Assembly: GCF_036173065.1 (NCBI RefSeq)
Contig: NZ_CP108041.1
Span: 3,785,001 to 3,849,000, forward strand
Length of the DNA: 64,000 bases
Source: Rhodococcus sp. NBC_00297
GTDB taxonomy: Bacteria; Actinomycetota; Actinomycetes; Mycobacteriales; Mycobacteriaceae
Direction: 5' to 3'
The translations under genes were made by a program, and so were the position numbers. Shown here one piece after another: positions 28,973 to 39,183 of this stretch (the stretch's first letter is position 1; the number at the start of each line of letters is the position of its first letter). The notes beneath the pieces are model-generated. The model saw nothing but the letters and a program-made list of their open reading frames with translations. It searched no databases and was not told where the DNA came from.

Positions 28973-29164
28973 ATGCCTGCGGCGGTGCTGGGATCGCCAG
29001 CTCCTGCCGCCTGCGTTGAGGAACTGTACCGAACGTCGCGCGCGATCGAGAAATCGGCCCGCCGTCGGCGCCTCCGCGGTACCGCCGTAGGATCGTCGGC
29101 GCACGTCGCTGTGGCCTTGCCGGTGCGAATCGCCACGATCGAGGGTGACGGCGTGCACGAGGAA

Positions 29165-29238
29165 CGGGATGTGGCGCAGCTTGGTAGCGCATCCGCTTTG
29201 GGAGCGGAGGGTCGCAGGTTCGAATCCTGTCATCCCGA
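29165..29238 (+). tRNA. tRNA-Pro (anticodon TGG)
   Basis: 74 bases with acceptor stem CGGGATG/CATCCCG, D-arm GCGCAGCTTGGTAGCGC, anticodon loop TTTGGGA (TGG, reads CCA/CCG), T-loop GGTTCGAATCC and discriminator A. CCA is not encoded. It lies 115 bp upstream of tig; the Gly/Pro tRNA pair beside tig is shared with mycobacteria. Confidence 0.95.
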
Positions 29239-29353
29239 CAGACGTCGGTCGCCGCGATCGAATGGTCCAGATCCACCTTCCCACCGGAACCACCCCGCAC
29301 CACCACAGTCCGACACCGAGTCACTGCAGTCGAGCAGATGAAGGAGCACGTTC

Positions 29354-30772
29354 GTGAAGAGCACTGTCGAGCAGCTGAGCCCGACGCGAGTCCGTATCAA
29401 CGTCGAGGTGCCCTTCGAGGAGCTGAAGCCTGATTTCGACCGCGCCTACAAGACGCTCGCGCAGCAGATCCGCCTGCCCGGGTTCCGGCCCGGCAAGGCG
29501 CCCGCGAAGCTTCTCGAGGCACGCGTCGGCCGCGCGAACGTCCTGAACCAGGTGGTCAACGACGCGTTGCCCGCCAAGTACAACGACGCGCTCAGCTCGA
29601 CCGAGCTGAAGCCCCTCGGCCAGCCGGACATCGAGATCACCAAACTCGAGGACGGCGAGGAGATCGTCTTCACCGCCGAGGTCGACGTGCGTCCCGAGAT
29701 CACGCTGCCCGACTTCTCGAGCGTCACCGTCACCGTCGACCCGGTCGAGATCACCGACGAGGCCGTCGACGAGCAGTTGCTCTCGCTGCGTCAGCGTTTC
29801 GGCACCCTCACCGGTGTCGAGCGCGCGGCGCAGACCGGCGACTTCGTCTCCATCGACCTGTCGGCCACGGTCGACGGCGAGGACGTCGCGGAGGCCTCGA
29901 CCGAGGGCCTGTCCCACGAGGTCGGCTCCGGCCAGCTCATCGAGGGCCTCGACGACGCGATCGTCGGCCTGTCCGTGGGTGACTCCAAGGAGTTCCCGAC
30001 GACGCTGCTCGCCGGTGAGCACGCCGGTCGGGAAGCGCAGGTCACCGTCACGGTGAAGTCGGTGAAGGAGCGCGAGCTGCCCGAGCCCGACGACGAGTTC
30101 GCCCAGCTGGCGAGCCAGTTCGACACGTTCGACGAGCTGATGGCCGATCTGCGCGAGCGCGTGGCCCGCGTCAAGAAGGTCGAGCAGGCCGGACAGATCC
30201 GCGACAAGGTGCTCGAGGCTCTGCTCGAGTCCGTCGAGGTCCCGGTTCCCGAGGCCTTCGTCAAGGCCGAGGTCGATTCCGCGCTGCACGACGCGATCCA
30301 TCCTCTCGACCACGACGAGGACAAGCTCGCGCAGCAGCTCGAGGCCGCAGGCTCCTCGCGCGAGGAGTTCGACACGAACGCGCGTGAGAGTGCCGAGAAG
30401 TCCGTGCGCACCCAGCTGTTGCTCGACACCATCGCCGACGCCGAGTCGGTCCAGGTCGGACAGGAAGAGCTGACCCAGAACATCGTCTTCCAGGCGCAGC
30501 GGTACGGCATCGCACCGGAGGAGTTCATCCAGCAGGTGCAGCAGGCCAACCAGCTGCCCGCACTGTTCGCCGACATCCGACGCAGCAAGGCACTCGCCGC
30601 GATCGTCGATCGCGTCTCCGTGACCGACACCGCCGGTGCGAGCGTCGACACCAAGGAGCTCTTCGGAGATCCCGAGGACGAGGCCACCGACGAGACCGAG
30701 TCGGCGGAGATCGAGTCGTCCACGGACGAGTCGGCTGTGGACGATTCGTCTGCGGGCGAACAGCAGAAGTAA
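29354..30772 (+). CDS. tig: Trigger factor, ribosome-associated chaperone and prolyl isomerase
   Basis: A 472-residue protein. The ribosome-binding domain has [17 protein letters not shown] (the GFRxGxxP signature, ~37-45); the FKBP-like domain spans ~150-245 ([12 protein letters not shown]); the helical C-terminal domain forms the arms. The tail from ~430 is acidic ([19 protein letters not shown]), longer than in E. coli but common in actinobacteria. It binds at the exit tunnel and shields nascent chains. The GTG start has AAGGAG. It is followed by a hairpin and then the clpP operon, so folding and proteolysis genes are adjacent. Confidence 0.96.
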   Translation: MKSTVEQLSPTRVRINVEVPFEELKPDFDRAYKTLAQQIRLPGFRPGKAPAKLLEARVGRANVLNQVVNDALPAKYNDALSSTELKPLGQPDIEITKLEDGEEIVFTAEVDVRPEITLPDFSSVTVTVDPVEITDEAVDEQLLSLRQRFGTLTGVERAAQTGDFVSIDLSATVDGEDVAEASTEGLSHEVGSGQLIEGLDDAIVGLSVGDSKEFPTTLLAGEHAGREAQVTVTVKSVKERELPEPDDEFAQLASQFDTFDELMADLRERVARVKKVEQAGQIRDKVLEALLESVEVPVPEAFVKAEVDSALHDAIHPLDHDEDKLAQQLEAAGSSREEFDTNARESAEKSVRTQLLLDTIADAESVQVGQEELTQNIVFQAQRYGIAPEEFIQQVQQANQLPALFADIRRSKALAAIVDRVSVTDTAGASVDTKELFGDPEDEATDETESAEIESSTDESAVDDSSAGEQQK

Positions 30773-30786
30773 CGCTCACAGCGAAC

Positions 30787-30818
30787 GACGGCGGTTCCGG
30801 GACTCCGGGGCCGCCGTC
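30787..30818 (+). terminator. Hairpin after tig
   Basis: GACGGCGG (30787-30794) pairs with CCGCCGTC (30811-30818), with an inner CCGG/CCGG pairing. It starts 14 bases after the tig stop and is followed by TCCTTCGTT. Confidence 0.65.
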
Positions 30819-30873
30819 CTTCGTTAGTGTCGGTGACAGAGAACGTGAGCGTTCCGTCCACAGGGAACGTTCG

Positions 30874-30884
30874 CGCTCACGGCG
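30874..30884. promoter_or_regulatory. ClgR-type operator upstream of clpP1
   Basis: CGCTCACGGCG fits the CGC-YNANR-GCG core described for ClgR, the activator of clp genes in Corynebacterium, Streptomyces and Mycobacterium. It lies 49 bp upstream of the clpP1 start, among overlapping inverted repeats of GTGAGCG/CGCTCAC and GGAACG. Confidence 0.6.
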
Positions 30885-30932
30885 AGAAACTCGTTCAGGC
30901 GAGACCACATCGAGCACGAGAAGGCAGGTACC

Positions 30933-31610
30933 GTGACCACCACGAACCCGGCGACCAACACCGACCAGGCAGGGCCGTCCCGTCAGGCAGGGTCGATCGT
31001 GACCGCTCCGGCCATGACGTCCGCGACCGCCGGACTCAACCTCAGCGACTCCGTCTACGAGCGTCTGCTCCGTGAGCGCATCATCTTCCTCGGCACGCAG
31101 GTCGACGACGACATCGCGAACAAGCTGTGCGCCCAGATCCTCCTGCTCTCGGCAGAGGACCCCACTCGCGACATCGCGCTCTACATCAACTCGCCCGGCG
31201 GTTCCGTCTCGGCCGGCATGGCGATCTACGACACGATGAACTTCGCCGAGTGCGACGTCGCGACCTACGCGATGGGCCTGGCGGCGTCGATGGGCCAGTT
31301 TCTGCTCACCGCCGGGACCAAGGGCAAGCGCTACGCCCTGCCGCACGCCCGCATCATGATGCACCAGCCGTCCGCCGGAATCGGCGGCAGCGCGGCGGAC
31401 ATCGCCATCATGGCCGAGCAGTTCGCCCTCACCAAGCGCGAGATGGCCGAACTGATCGCACAGCACACCGGCCAGTCGTTCGAGCAGGTCACCGAGGACT
31501 CCGACCGCGACCGGTGGTTCACGGCGCAGCAGGCCCTCGAGTACGGCATGGTCGATCACGTCATCACACGCGCCGAGCAGGCCGGCGGCACCAGCGGAGC
31601 CGACAACTGA
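30933..31610 (+). CDS. clpP1: ATP-dependent Clp protease proteolytic subunit 1
   Basis: A 225-residue serine peptidase of the ClpP1P2 core. The catalytic Ser is in GLAASMGQF, His in IMMHQPSAG, and Asp follows in the [10 protein letters not shown] region. The ~40 residues before [12 protein letters not shown] are a variable propeptide region that is processed in the family. GTG 30933 has GAAGGCAGG upstream; Met28 is an alternative start. It forms an operon with clpP2 79 bp downstream. In actinobacteria ClpP1 and ClpP2 make a mixed double ring that needs both subunits. Confidence 0.95.
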   Translation: MTTTNPATNTDQAGPSRQAGSIVTAPAMTSATAGLNLSDSVYERLLRERIIFLGTQVDDDIANKLCAQILLLSAEDPTRDIALYINSPGGSVSAGMAIYDTMNFAECDVATYAMGLAASMGQFLLTAGTKGKRYALPHARIMMHQPSAGIGGSAADIAIMAEQFALTKREMAELIAQHTGQSFEQVTEDSDRDRWFTAQQALEYGMVDHVITRAEQAGGTSGADN

Positions 31611-31689
31611 TCGGACCGGACAGCGCAGCGCGCGACGCGCTCGCTCCTGTCGGTCGTCCGATCTCTTCACCCACACCCTTGGAGTACTG

Positions 31690-32355
31690 ATGTCCCAGCT
31701 CTTCGATCCCCGTTCTCTCCCCGGCTCCAGCTCGCCCGCCGGGCCCGATTCCCGCTACATCCTCCCGTCCTTCGTCGAGCACTCCAGCTACGGCGTCAAG
31801 GAGTCGAACCCGTACAACAAGCTCTTCGAGGAGCGCATCATCTTCCTCGGCGTGCAGGTCGACGACGCCTCGGCGAACGACATCATGGCGCAGCTGCTCG
31901 TGCTCGAGGGTCTCGATCCCGACCGCGACATCACGATGTACATCAACTCGCCCGGTGGCTCGTTCACGTCGCTGATGGCGATCTACGACACGATGCAGTA
32001 CGTGCGCGCCGATGTCGCGACCGTCTGCCTCGGTCAGGCCGCGTCGGCCGCCGCTGTGCTGCTCGCAGCGGGTGCCCCCGGCAAGCGTGCGGCACTGCCG
32101 AACGCTCGCGTCCTCATCCACCAGCCGTCCACCGGCGGTGTGCAGGGCCAGGTGTCGGACCTCGAGATCCAGGCTCGGGAGATCGAGCGCATGCGTCGTC
32201 TGATGGAGACCACCCTCGGTCGCCACACCGGCAAGGACGCCGACGTCATCCGCAAGGACACCGATCGCGACAAGATCCTCACGGCCGAGGAGGCCAAGGA
32301 CTACGGGATCATCGACACCGTCTTCGAGTACCGCAAGCTCTCCGCACGCAAGTGA
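31690..32355 (+). CDS. clpP2: ATP-dependent Clp protease proteolytic subunit 2
   Basis: 221 residues, second ring of the ClpP1P2 protease. The nucleophile Ser is in [11 protein letters not shown] and His in LIHQPSTGG. The N-terminal part ([28 protein letters not shown]) is typical of ClpP2, which docks the ClpX/ClpC1 ATPase in mycobacteria. ATG 31690 follows TTGGAG. A 225 bp gap separates it from clpX. Both subunits keep their triads, so neither looks degenerate. Confidence 0.95.
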   Translation: MSQLFDPRSLPGSSSPAGPDSRYILPSFVEHSSYGVKESNPYNKLFEERIIFLGVQVDDASANDIMAQLLVLEGLDPDRDITMYINSPGGSFTSLMAIYDTMQYVRADVATVCLGQAASAAAVLLAAGAPGKRAALPNARVLIHQPSTGGVQGQVSDLEIQAREIERMRRLMETTLGRHTGKDADVIRKDTDRDKILTAEEAKDYGIIDTVFEYRKLSARK

Positions 32356-32580
32356 CGCCGGCCGGCCGGAGGCCGCTCCCGACACGCCCGGACGACGGGT
32401 CGTCGACGGGTGGCTCCGGCCGGTTCCGAGCCCCCGGACTGCATCGATTCACCCACGTCCGAGGGGGTGCGACGCCGGTCCGACATGCCTGCTCGGGTTG
32501 CGTCAGAAGTCGACCTCCGACCGCGAAGGCGGGTACGGTCGCACGCAGAGATTCTCTTTCACTAGTGAGGACTAACGCTC
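32356..32580. other. clpP2-clpX intergenic region
   Basis: 225 bp without a gene. It holds an AGAGATTCTCT/CACTAGTG palindromic stretch directly before the GTGAGGA ribosome-binding site of clpX and possible -10 elements such as TACGGT (32534-32539). No ClgR core was found here. Confidence 0.35.
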
Positions 32581-33861
<1,281 letters not shown>

Positions 33862-33876
33862 CCCCCTCAGCTCGAT

Positions 33877-33913
33877 CGAGAGCCCCGACGACCGATGGTC
33901 GCCGGGGTTCTCG
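33877..33913 (+). terminator. Terminator after clpX
   Basis: CGAGAGCCCCGACGACC pairs with GGTCGCCGGGGTTCTCG around a GAT loop, with one or two mismatches. It starts 16 bases after the clpX stop. Confidence 0.7.
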
Positions 33914-33914
33914 T

Positions 33915-33956
33915 GCGTCGGGGCTCTGGAGCGTCGGGGCTCTGGAACGTCGGGGG
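33915..33956. repeat. Short tandem repeat before the SelW-like gene
   Basis: A 16 bp unit GCGTCGGGGCTCTGGA occurs twice in direct tandem (33915-33930, 33931-33946) with a partial third copy. It lies between the clpX terminator and the predicted -10 of the next gene. Confidence 0.6.
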
Positions 33957-33962
33957 TAGGGT
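33957..33962 (+). promoter_or_regulatory. Putative -10 of the SelW-like gene (leaderless)
   Basis: TAGGGT followed after seven bases by the ATG at 33970. Confidence 0.45.
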
Positions 33963-33969
33963 CGCCGCC

Positions 33970-34239
33970 ATGCGCGTCGCGATCACGTACTGCACCCAGT
34001 GTCAGTGGCTCCTGCGAGCCGGATGGATGGCGCAGGAACTGCTGCAGACTTTCGGATCCGACCTCACCGAGGTGGCGCTGATTCCCGGCACCGGCGGAGT
34101 CTTCCGCGTCGTGGTGGGGGAGTCCGTGGTGTGGGATCGCAAGGAGCGCGGCGGTTTTCCCGAGATCACCGTCCTGAAGCAACTCGTTCGAGACGAGGTC
34201 GACCCGGAGCGAGACCTCGGGCACGCGGACCGTCCCTAG
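33970..34239 (+). CDS. SelT/SelW/SelH (Rdx) family redox protein
   Basis: An 89-residue thioredoxin-like protein whose N-terminal strand leads into CTQC (residues 8-11), the Rdx redox motif; selenocysteine of eukaryotic SelW is replaced by Cys. GTGGVFRVVV and KERGGFPEI are the other family motifs, the latter matching the conserved GGFP-like turn. It is likely a small thiol/disulfide protein; the partner is unknown. The stop overlaps that of the convergent thiolase (shared CTAG). No ribosome-binding site is obvious, in line with a leaderless start. Confidence 0.85.
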   Translation: MRVAITYCTQCQWLLRAGWMAQELLQTFGSDLTEVALIPGTGGVFRVVVGESVVWDRKERGGFPEITVLKQLVRDEVDPERDLGHADRP

Positions 34240-35444
34240 ACGCGTTCGAACACCGCCGCGAGTCCCTGGCCGCCGCCGATGCACATCGTCTCGAGGCCGT
34301 ACCGCACGTCTCGTCGCACCATCTCGTGAGCGAGGGTGGTCAGGATGCGTGCGCCGGTCGCGCCGACCGGGTGGCCGAGGGAGATGCCCGAGCCGTGCGG
34401 GTTGAGCCGAGGGTCGGCGGGGTCCATCGACCACTCGGTCAGCACCGACAACACCTGGGCGGCGAACGCCTCGTTCAGTTCGACGACGTCCATGTCGTCG
34501 AGGGTGAGGCCGAGCCGGCCGAGAACGGCGGCCGTCGCCGGGACCGGGCCGATGCCCATCGTCGCCGGCGCGACACCGGCCACCGCCCATCCGGCGAGTC
34601 GGACCAGGGGTGTCAGCCCCAGCGCTGCGGCCCTGTCCGCCGTGGTGACGAGGCAGAGCGCGGCGCCGTCGTTCTGGCCGCTGGCGTTGCCGGCGGTGAC
34701 CGTCGATTCCGGATCGATCGTTCCGCGGATCGGGCGGAGCCGGGACAGCGACTCGAGGGTGGTGTCGGCTCGGGGGTGCTCGTCGTCGGTGACGACGACG
34801 GGATCGCCCCTGCGCCGAGGCACCGTGACGGGCACGATCTCCTCGGCGAAGACGCCGCTCCGTTGCGCCGCGACGGCGCGCTGGTGGGACTGCACCGCGA
34901 AGGCGTCCTGGTCGGCGCGGGGCACACCGTACTGCTCGCGGAGGTTCTCGGCCGTCTCGATCATCCCACCGGGCACGGGAAAGTGTGTGCCGCCGGCCGT
35001 GATCCGGGCCCGTGCGAGCCTGTCCTGGAGGGGCACGGAGTCGGCGCCGACGCCCCACCGCACACCGTCTGTGTAGAACTCGGTGGAGCTCATCGACTCC
35101 ACGCCGCCCGCGAGCACGACGTCGCTCACGCCCGTGGAGACCTGCATGCAGGCGTCGAGAACGGCCTGCAGCCCGGACCCGCAGCGGCGGTCGACCTGGC
35201 GGCCGGGGACGCCGATGCCGAGCCCCGCATCTAGTGCGGCGACGCGTCCGATCGCCGGTGCCTCGCCGTTCGGTGCGCCCTGCCCGAGGATCACGTCGTC
35301 GATGTCGGCGCCGGACAGCCCGGTGCGCGAGAGGATCTCGATGATCACGGCAGACGCGAGGTCCGCTGCGGGAACGGTCTTCAGGGCCCCGCCGAAGCGG
35401 CCCACGGGGGTGCGCAGCGGAGCGCAGATGACGGCGTCGAGCAT
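34236..35444 (-). CDS. pcaF: Thiolase, probable beta-ketoadipyl-CoA thiolase
   Basis: A 402-residue type II thiolase. The nucleophile Cys is in RRCGSGLQAV (~88), with His in GHPVGATGAR and the late Cys in CIGGGQG; NEAFAAQ is standard. The loop before the His is NPHGSGISLGHP. It would cleave 3-oxoadipyl-CoA to succinyl-CoA and acetyl-CoA. The PcaF call rests mainly on context, with a PcaR-type IclR regulator 45 bp upstream and CoA-transferase subunits divergent, the same order as the pcaJI-pcaRF part of rhodococcal clusters. A general acetyl-CoA acetyltransferase is the alternative. Confidence 0.8.
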   Translation of the reverse strand: MLDAVICAPLRTPVGRFGGALKTVPAADLASAVIIEILSRTGLSGADIDDVILGQGAPNGEAPAIGRVAALDAGLGIGVPGRQVDRRCGSGLQAVLDACMQVSTGVSDVVLAGGVESMSSTEFYTDGVRWGVGADSVPLQDRLARARITAGGTHFPVPGGMIETAENLREQYGVPRADQDAFAVQSHQRAVAAQRSGVFAEEIVPVTVPRRRGDPVVVTDDEHPRADTTLESLSRLRPIRGTIDPESTVTAGNASGQNDGAALCLVTTADRAAALGLTPLVRLAGWAVAGVAPATMGIGPVPATAAVLGRLGLTLDDMDVVELNEAFAAQVLSVLTEWSMDPADPRLNPHGSGISLGHPVGATGARILTTLAHEMVRRDVRYGLETMCIGGGQGLAAVFERV

Positions 35445-35489
35445 GGCGTGGTCTCGTCTCGTGTGTCGGTGTTCGGGTGGGGGGAGAGG

Positions 35490-36311
35490 TCAGGAGGTGT
35501 GGGCTGCGTCCGACCGCGACGCGACGCGGGCGAGATCGGCGTCGATGGCGGCCGCGGTGCTCAGCAGCGCCGGCACGACGGTGGTTCTCAACTCGTCGAG
35601 CGAGTAGCGCGCCGCGGGCGTGCTGATGTTGACCGCGGCGGTGACGGCGCCGCCGTGCCCGTGCAGCGGCGCGGCGACCGAGCGGAGTCCGATCTCGAGT
35701 TCCTGATCGACGATGCAGAAGCCCTGTGCCCGAACGCGATCGAGTTCGGCGCGCAGGCTCGACTCCGTCGTCACCGTTCGTCCCGTGCGGTCGCGGAGGT
35801 CGGTGCGCGCGAGAAGGTCCGCGAGAGCGTTCTCGTCGACACCGGCCCACAGGACTCTGCCCATCGAGGTGGCGTAGGCGGGGAAACGGGTGCCGATGGT
35901 GATGGACACGGTCATGATGCGGCTCACCGGGACCCGGGCGACGTAGACGACGTCGAGGTCGTCCAGGACGGACACCGACGAGGACTCGTGCACGCGCGCG
36001 GTCAATGCCTCGAGATGCGGTCCGGCGATCTCGGGGAGCGAGAGCGACGAGAGGTACGAGTAGCCGAGATCGAGGACCCTCGGAGTCGGCGCGAAGGTGG
36101 TGCCGTCGGTGCGGACGTACCCGAGTTCGACCAGGGTGAGCAGGAAGCGACGGGCCGTGGCGCGGGTGAGATCGGTGGCTCGGGCGACCTCGGACAGCGT
36201 GCGACGGGGATGGTCCGCGTCGAAGGCCCGGATCACCGCGAGTCCGCGGGCGAGGGACTGCACGTGATCCGCGGCGGCAGCGCGGGTCTGCGGCGGTGCG
36301 GGCTCGGTCAT
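35490..36311 (-). CDS. pcaR: IclR-family regulator, PcaR/PobR type
   Basis: 273 residues with an N-terminal winged helix (residues ~15-75; QSLARGLAVIRAFD and TRATARRFLLTL are typical of the PcaR/PcaU/PobR branch) and a C-terminal IclR effector domain (~90-260). The ATG at 36311 is chosen because the 13 upstream codons lack similarity and AGG lies ahead of it. It is upstream of pcaF on the same strand and divergent from pcaI; an inverted repeat between the divergent genes is the likely site. In relatives, beta-ketoadipate is the usual co-inducer. Confidence 0.82.
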   Translation of the reverse strand: MTEPAPPQTRAAAADHVQSLARGLAVIRAFDADHPRRTLSEVARATDLTRATARRFLLTLVELGYVRTDGTTFAPTPRVLDLGYSYLSSLSLPEIAGPHLEALTARVHESSSVSVLDDLDVVYVARVPVSRIMTVSITIGTRFPAYATSMGRVLWAGVDENALADLLARTDLRDRTGRTVTTESSLRAELDRVRAQGFCIVDQELEIGLRSVAAPLHGHGGAVTAAVNISTPAARYSLDELRTTVVPALLSTAAAIDADLARVASRSDAAHTS

Positions 36312-36378
36312 GGGGTCCACTCCTCGTCGGCTCGGATGCGCGTGTCTCATTGAAGCACAGTGTTCGCATCACGGACTT

Positions 36379-36397
36379 CTGTTCACTTGTCGAACAG
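36379..36397. promoter_or_regulatory. Probable IclR/PcaR operator
   Basis: Inverted repeat CTGTTC-N7-GAACAG in the 104 bp between pcaR and pcaI. A further GTGTTCG half-site lies at its left. GTTC/GAAC arms are characteristic of PcaU/PobR-type sites. Confidence 0.55.
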
Positions 36398-36415
36398 TGC
36401 GTTAGGGTCACGGTC

Positions 36416-37165
36416 ATGATGAACAAGGTGGTGGCCTCGGCCGCCGAGGCGGTGGCCGACATCCCGAGCGGATCGTCGATCGCGGTGGGCGGATTCGGTC
36501 TGGTCGGTGTGCCGGAGCTTTTGATCGCTGCACTGCTCGATCAGGGTGCGACCGATCTCGAGACCATCAGCAACAACTGCGGGACCGACGGCTTCGGGTT
36601 GGGAATCCTGTTGGAGCAGGGCCGGATCCGCAGGACCGTCAGCTCGTACGTCGGGTCGAACAAGGAGTTCGCCCGCCAGTACCTCGGCGGTGAGCTCGAA
36701 GTGGAGCTGACACCGCAGGGCACGCTCGCCGAGCGGCTGCGAGCGGGCGGCGCCGGAGTCCCGGCCTTCTTCACCCCCGCGGGGGTGGGGACCCAGGTCG
36801 CCGAGGGCGGGCTGCCACAGCGGTACGACGGCGCCGGCGGGGTCGCTCTCGCCTCGGCCCCGAAGGAGACGCGCGAGTTCGACGGTGTCACCCATGTCCT
36901 CGAGCGCGGGATCGCCGCCGACTTCGCACTGGTGCACGCCTGGAAGGGTGATCGGTACGGCAATCTCGTCTACCGGGCCAGCGCCCGCAACTTCAATCCA
37001 CCGGCAGCGGAGTCGGGGCGCATCACCATCGCCCAGGTGGAGCATCTGGTCGAGCCGGGGGAGCTGACGCCCGAGGACGTGCACACGCCCGGAATCCACG
37101 TTCAGCGCGTCGTCGTCGTCGGGCCCGTGACGGTCGGGATCGAGCGCAGGACGGTGCGGTCATGA
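36416..37165 (+). CDS. pcaI: 3-oxoacid (3-oxoadipate) CoA-transferase, subunit A
   Basis: 249 residues, subunit A of a family I CoA-transferase that moves CoA from succinyl-CoA to 3-oxoadipate. The [13 protein letters not shown] and [11 protein letters not shown] segments and the GGLPQRYDG loop are typical. ATG-ATG doublet at the start (36416 or 36419). Its stop overlaps the start of the B subunit (ATGA), so the two chains are made in equal amounts. Acetoacetate:succinyl-CoA transferase (ScoA) is a close alternative; the adjacent pcaR and pcaF favour PcaI. Confidence 0.85.
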   Translation: MMNKVVASAAEAVADIPSGSSIAVGGFGLVGVPELLIAALLDQGATDLETISNNCGTDGFGLGILLEQGRIRRTVSSYVGSNKEFARQYLGGELEVELTPQGTLAERLRAGGAGVPAFFTPAGVGTQVAEGGLPQRYDGAGGVALASAPKETREFDGVTHVLERGIAADFALVHAWKGDRYGNLVYRASARNFNPPAAESGRITIAQVEHLVEPGELTPEDVHTPGIHVQRVVVVGPVTVGIERRTVRS

Positions 37166-37806
37166 CCCCGACTCCCCGCACACGGGACGAGATGGCGGCA
37201 CGGGTGGCCGCCGAACTCGAGGACGGGCAGTACGTGAACCTGGGCATCGGTATGCCCACGTTGATCCCGGCCCACATTCCCCCCGACAGGACCGTGATCC
37301 TGCACTCGGAGAACGGAGTTCTGGGCGTGGGCCCGTACCCCACCGAGGACGAACTCGATCCCGAGCTGATCAATGCCGGCAAGGAGACCGTCACCGTGCT
37401 CCCGGGGGCCTCGTTCTTCGACTCGGCACAGTCCTTCGGCATGATCCGCGGCGGCGCCGTGGACGTCGCCGTCCTCGGCGCGATGCAGGTGGACAGCCGC
37501 GGTGATCTCGCCAACTGGATGATCCCCGGCCACATGGTCAAGGGGATGGGCGGCGCGATGGACCTGGTCCACGGAGCGCGACGCGTCATCGTGATGATGG
37601 AACACGTCTCCCGCAGCGGGGAGCCCAAGATCGTCGAGAGCTGCACGCTCCCGCTCACCGGTCGCGGCTGCGTGCACCGCATCATCACCGATCTGGCGGT
37701 CCTCGACGTCACGGCGGACGGGCTCGAACTGATCGAGACCGCACCCGGCGTGGGGGTCGACGACGTCCTCGCGGCGACGGGCGCCGAGGTCCGCGTCCGG
37801 ACGTAG
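37162..37806 (+). CDS. pcaJ: 3-oxoacid (3-oxoadipate) CoA-transferase, subunit B
   Basis: 214 residues, subunit B with the catalytic Glu in [13 protein letters not shown] that forms the glutamyl-CoA thioester. The start overlaps the A-subunit stop by four bases. [19 protein letters not shown] is a further family hallmark. With PcaI it activates 3-oxoadipate for thiolysis by PcaF. Upper-pathway genes (protocatechuate dioxygenase, lactonising enzymes) are not in the window. Confidence 0.86.
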   Translation: MTPTPRTRDEMAARVAAELEDGQYVNLGIGMPTLIPAHIPPDRTVILHSENGVLGVGPYPTEDELDPELINAGKETVTVLPGASFFDSAQSFGMIRGGAVDVAVLGAMQVDSRGDLANWMIPGHMVKGMGGAMDLVHGARRVIVMMEHVSRSGEPKIVESCTLPLTGRGCVHRIITDLAVLDVTADGLELIETAPGVGVDDVLAATGAEVRVRT

Positions 37807-37809
37807 CGT

Positions 37810-37815
37810 TACCGT
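37810..37815 (+). promoter_or_regulatory. Putative -10 of the permease gene
   Basis: TACCGT nine bases before the ATG at 37825. It would leave a leader of about two bases. Confidence 0.35.
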
Positions 37816-37824
37816 TTCCTTCTC

Positions 37825-39183
37825 ATGGTCGACTCACTCACCGACGGACTGAAGGTCCGCCACCTGACGATGATGGGCCTCGGCTCCGCGATCGGCGCCG
37901 GGCTGTTCCTGGGCACGGGCGCCGGCATCGCCGCCGCGGGACCCGCCGTCCTCCTGTCCTACGCCATCGCCGGCTTCCTCGTGATCCTCGTCATGCGCAT
38001 GCTCGGCGAGATGGCCGCCGCCTCGCCGTCGTCGGGATCGTTCTCGACCTACGCCGAGATGGCGTTCGGCCGCACCGCCGGCTTCGTCACCGGCTGGCTG
38101 TACTGGTTCACCCTCGTCATGGTCATGGGCGCCGAGATGACCGGCGCCGCAGCCTTCATGGGTGCATGGTTCGGCGTGGATCCGTGGATCCCCGCCCTCG
38201 TGGCCATGGTCGTCTTCGCCGCGATCAACCTCGCGAAGGTGTCGAACTTCGGCGAGTTCGAGTTCTGGTTCGCTGCTATCAAGGTCACCGTCATCATCGG
38301 GTTCCTCGTCGTCGGGACGTTGCTGGTGTTCGGCCTGCTCCCCGGTTCGGCCCCTGTCGGCGCCGCCAACTTCACCGGTCTCGGTGGGTTCGCGCCCAAT
38401 GGCGTCTCGGGCATCGCCGCGGGCTTGCTGGTCGTGGCGTTCGCCTTCGGCGGCATCGAGATCGTGACCATCGCGGCGGCCGAGTCGAAGGACCCGGCCC
38501 TGTCGGTGGGGCGCGCGGTGCGCAGCGTCGTGTGGCGCATCAGCGTCTTCTACCTCGGGTCGATCCTGGTGATCACGTTGTTGCTGCCGTGGAACCGTCT
38601 CGACGAGGCGCAGTCGGCCGCGGAGAGCCCGTTCACGCTGGTGCTGCAGCAGGCGAACCTCTCCGGGGTGGTCGGCTTCATGGAGGCCGTCATCGTGCTG
38701 TCTCTGCTCAGTGCCTTCAACGCGCAGATCTACGCGACCAGCCGGATGATGTACTCACTGGCGCTGCGGGAAGGCCGGAGGGGGCCGTTGGCGCGGGTGG
38801 ATGCGTCGGGGGTCCCGCGTGCCGCGCTGCTCGTCTCGGTGTTCTTCGGCTTCGTGGCCGTGCTGCTGAACTATCTCGACCTCGACGGTCTGCTGACGTT
38901 CCTGCTCAACGCCGTGGGCGCGTCCCTGTTGGCGATCTGGGCGGTGACGGTGGCGTCGCAGCTACGACTACGACGCCGTCTGGAGGCGGCAGGTCCACTG
39001 CCCGTTCGCATGTGGGCGTTCCCGTACCTCAGCTGGGTGGCGCTTGCGCTCCTCGTGGGCCTGACCGTGCTCATGCTGACGGACGCGTCGTCCCGTCGTC
39101 AGGTACTCGCCACCCTCGCGGTGCTCGTGCTGTTGACCGTCGTCGGTCTGATCACCGGGCGTCGTCGGGCGGCGGCTCGCTGA
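37825..39183 (+). CDS. Amino-acid permease, APC superfamily (AAT type)
   Basis: A 452-residue membrane protein with about 12 helices. The first helix [21 protein letters not shown] and [24 protein letters not shown] carry the broken-helix substrate motif of the APC fold. It imports an amino acid or amine with H+. The substrate (for example GABA, aromatic or branched amino acids) cannot be decided. It lies 18 bp after pcaJ, possibly co-transcribed although it has its own -10-like element. Its 3' end overlaps fdhD by 32 bp on the other strand. Confidence 0.9.
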   Translation: MVDSLTDGLKVRHLTMMGLGSAIGAGLFLGTGAGIAAAGPAVLLSYAIAGFLVILVMRMLGEMAAASPSSGSFSTYAEMAFGRTAGFVTGWLYWFTLVMVMGAEMTGAAAFMGAWFGVDPWIPALVAMVVFAAINLAKVSNFGEFEFWFAAIKVTVIIGFLVVGTLLVFGLLPGSAPVGAANFTGLGGFAPNGVSGIAAGLLVVAFAFGGIEIVTIAAAESKDPALSVGRAVRSVVWRISVFYLGSILVITLLLPWNRLDEAQSAAESPFTLVLQQANLSGVVGFMEAVIVLSLLSAFNAQIYATSRMMYSLALREGRRGPLARVDASGVPRAALLVSVFFGFVAVLLNYLDLDGLLTFLLNAVGASLLAIWAVTVASQLRLRRRLEAAGPLPVRMWAFPYLSWVALALLVGLTVLMLTDASSRRQVLATLAVLVLLTVVGLITGRRRAAAR

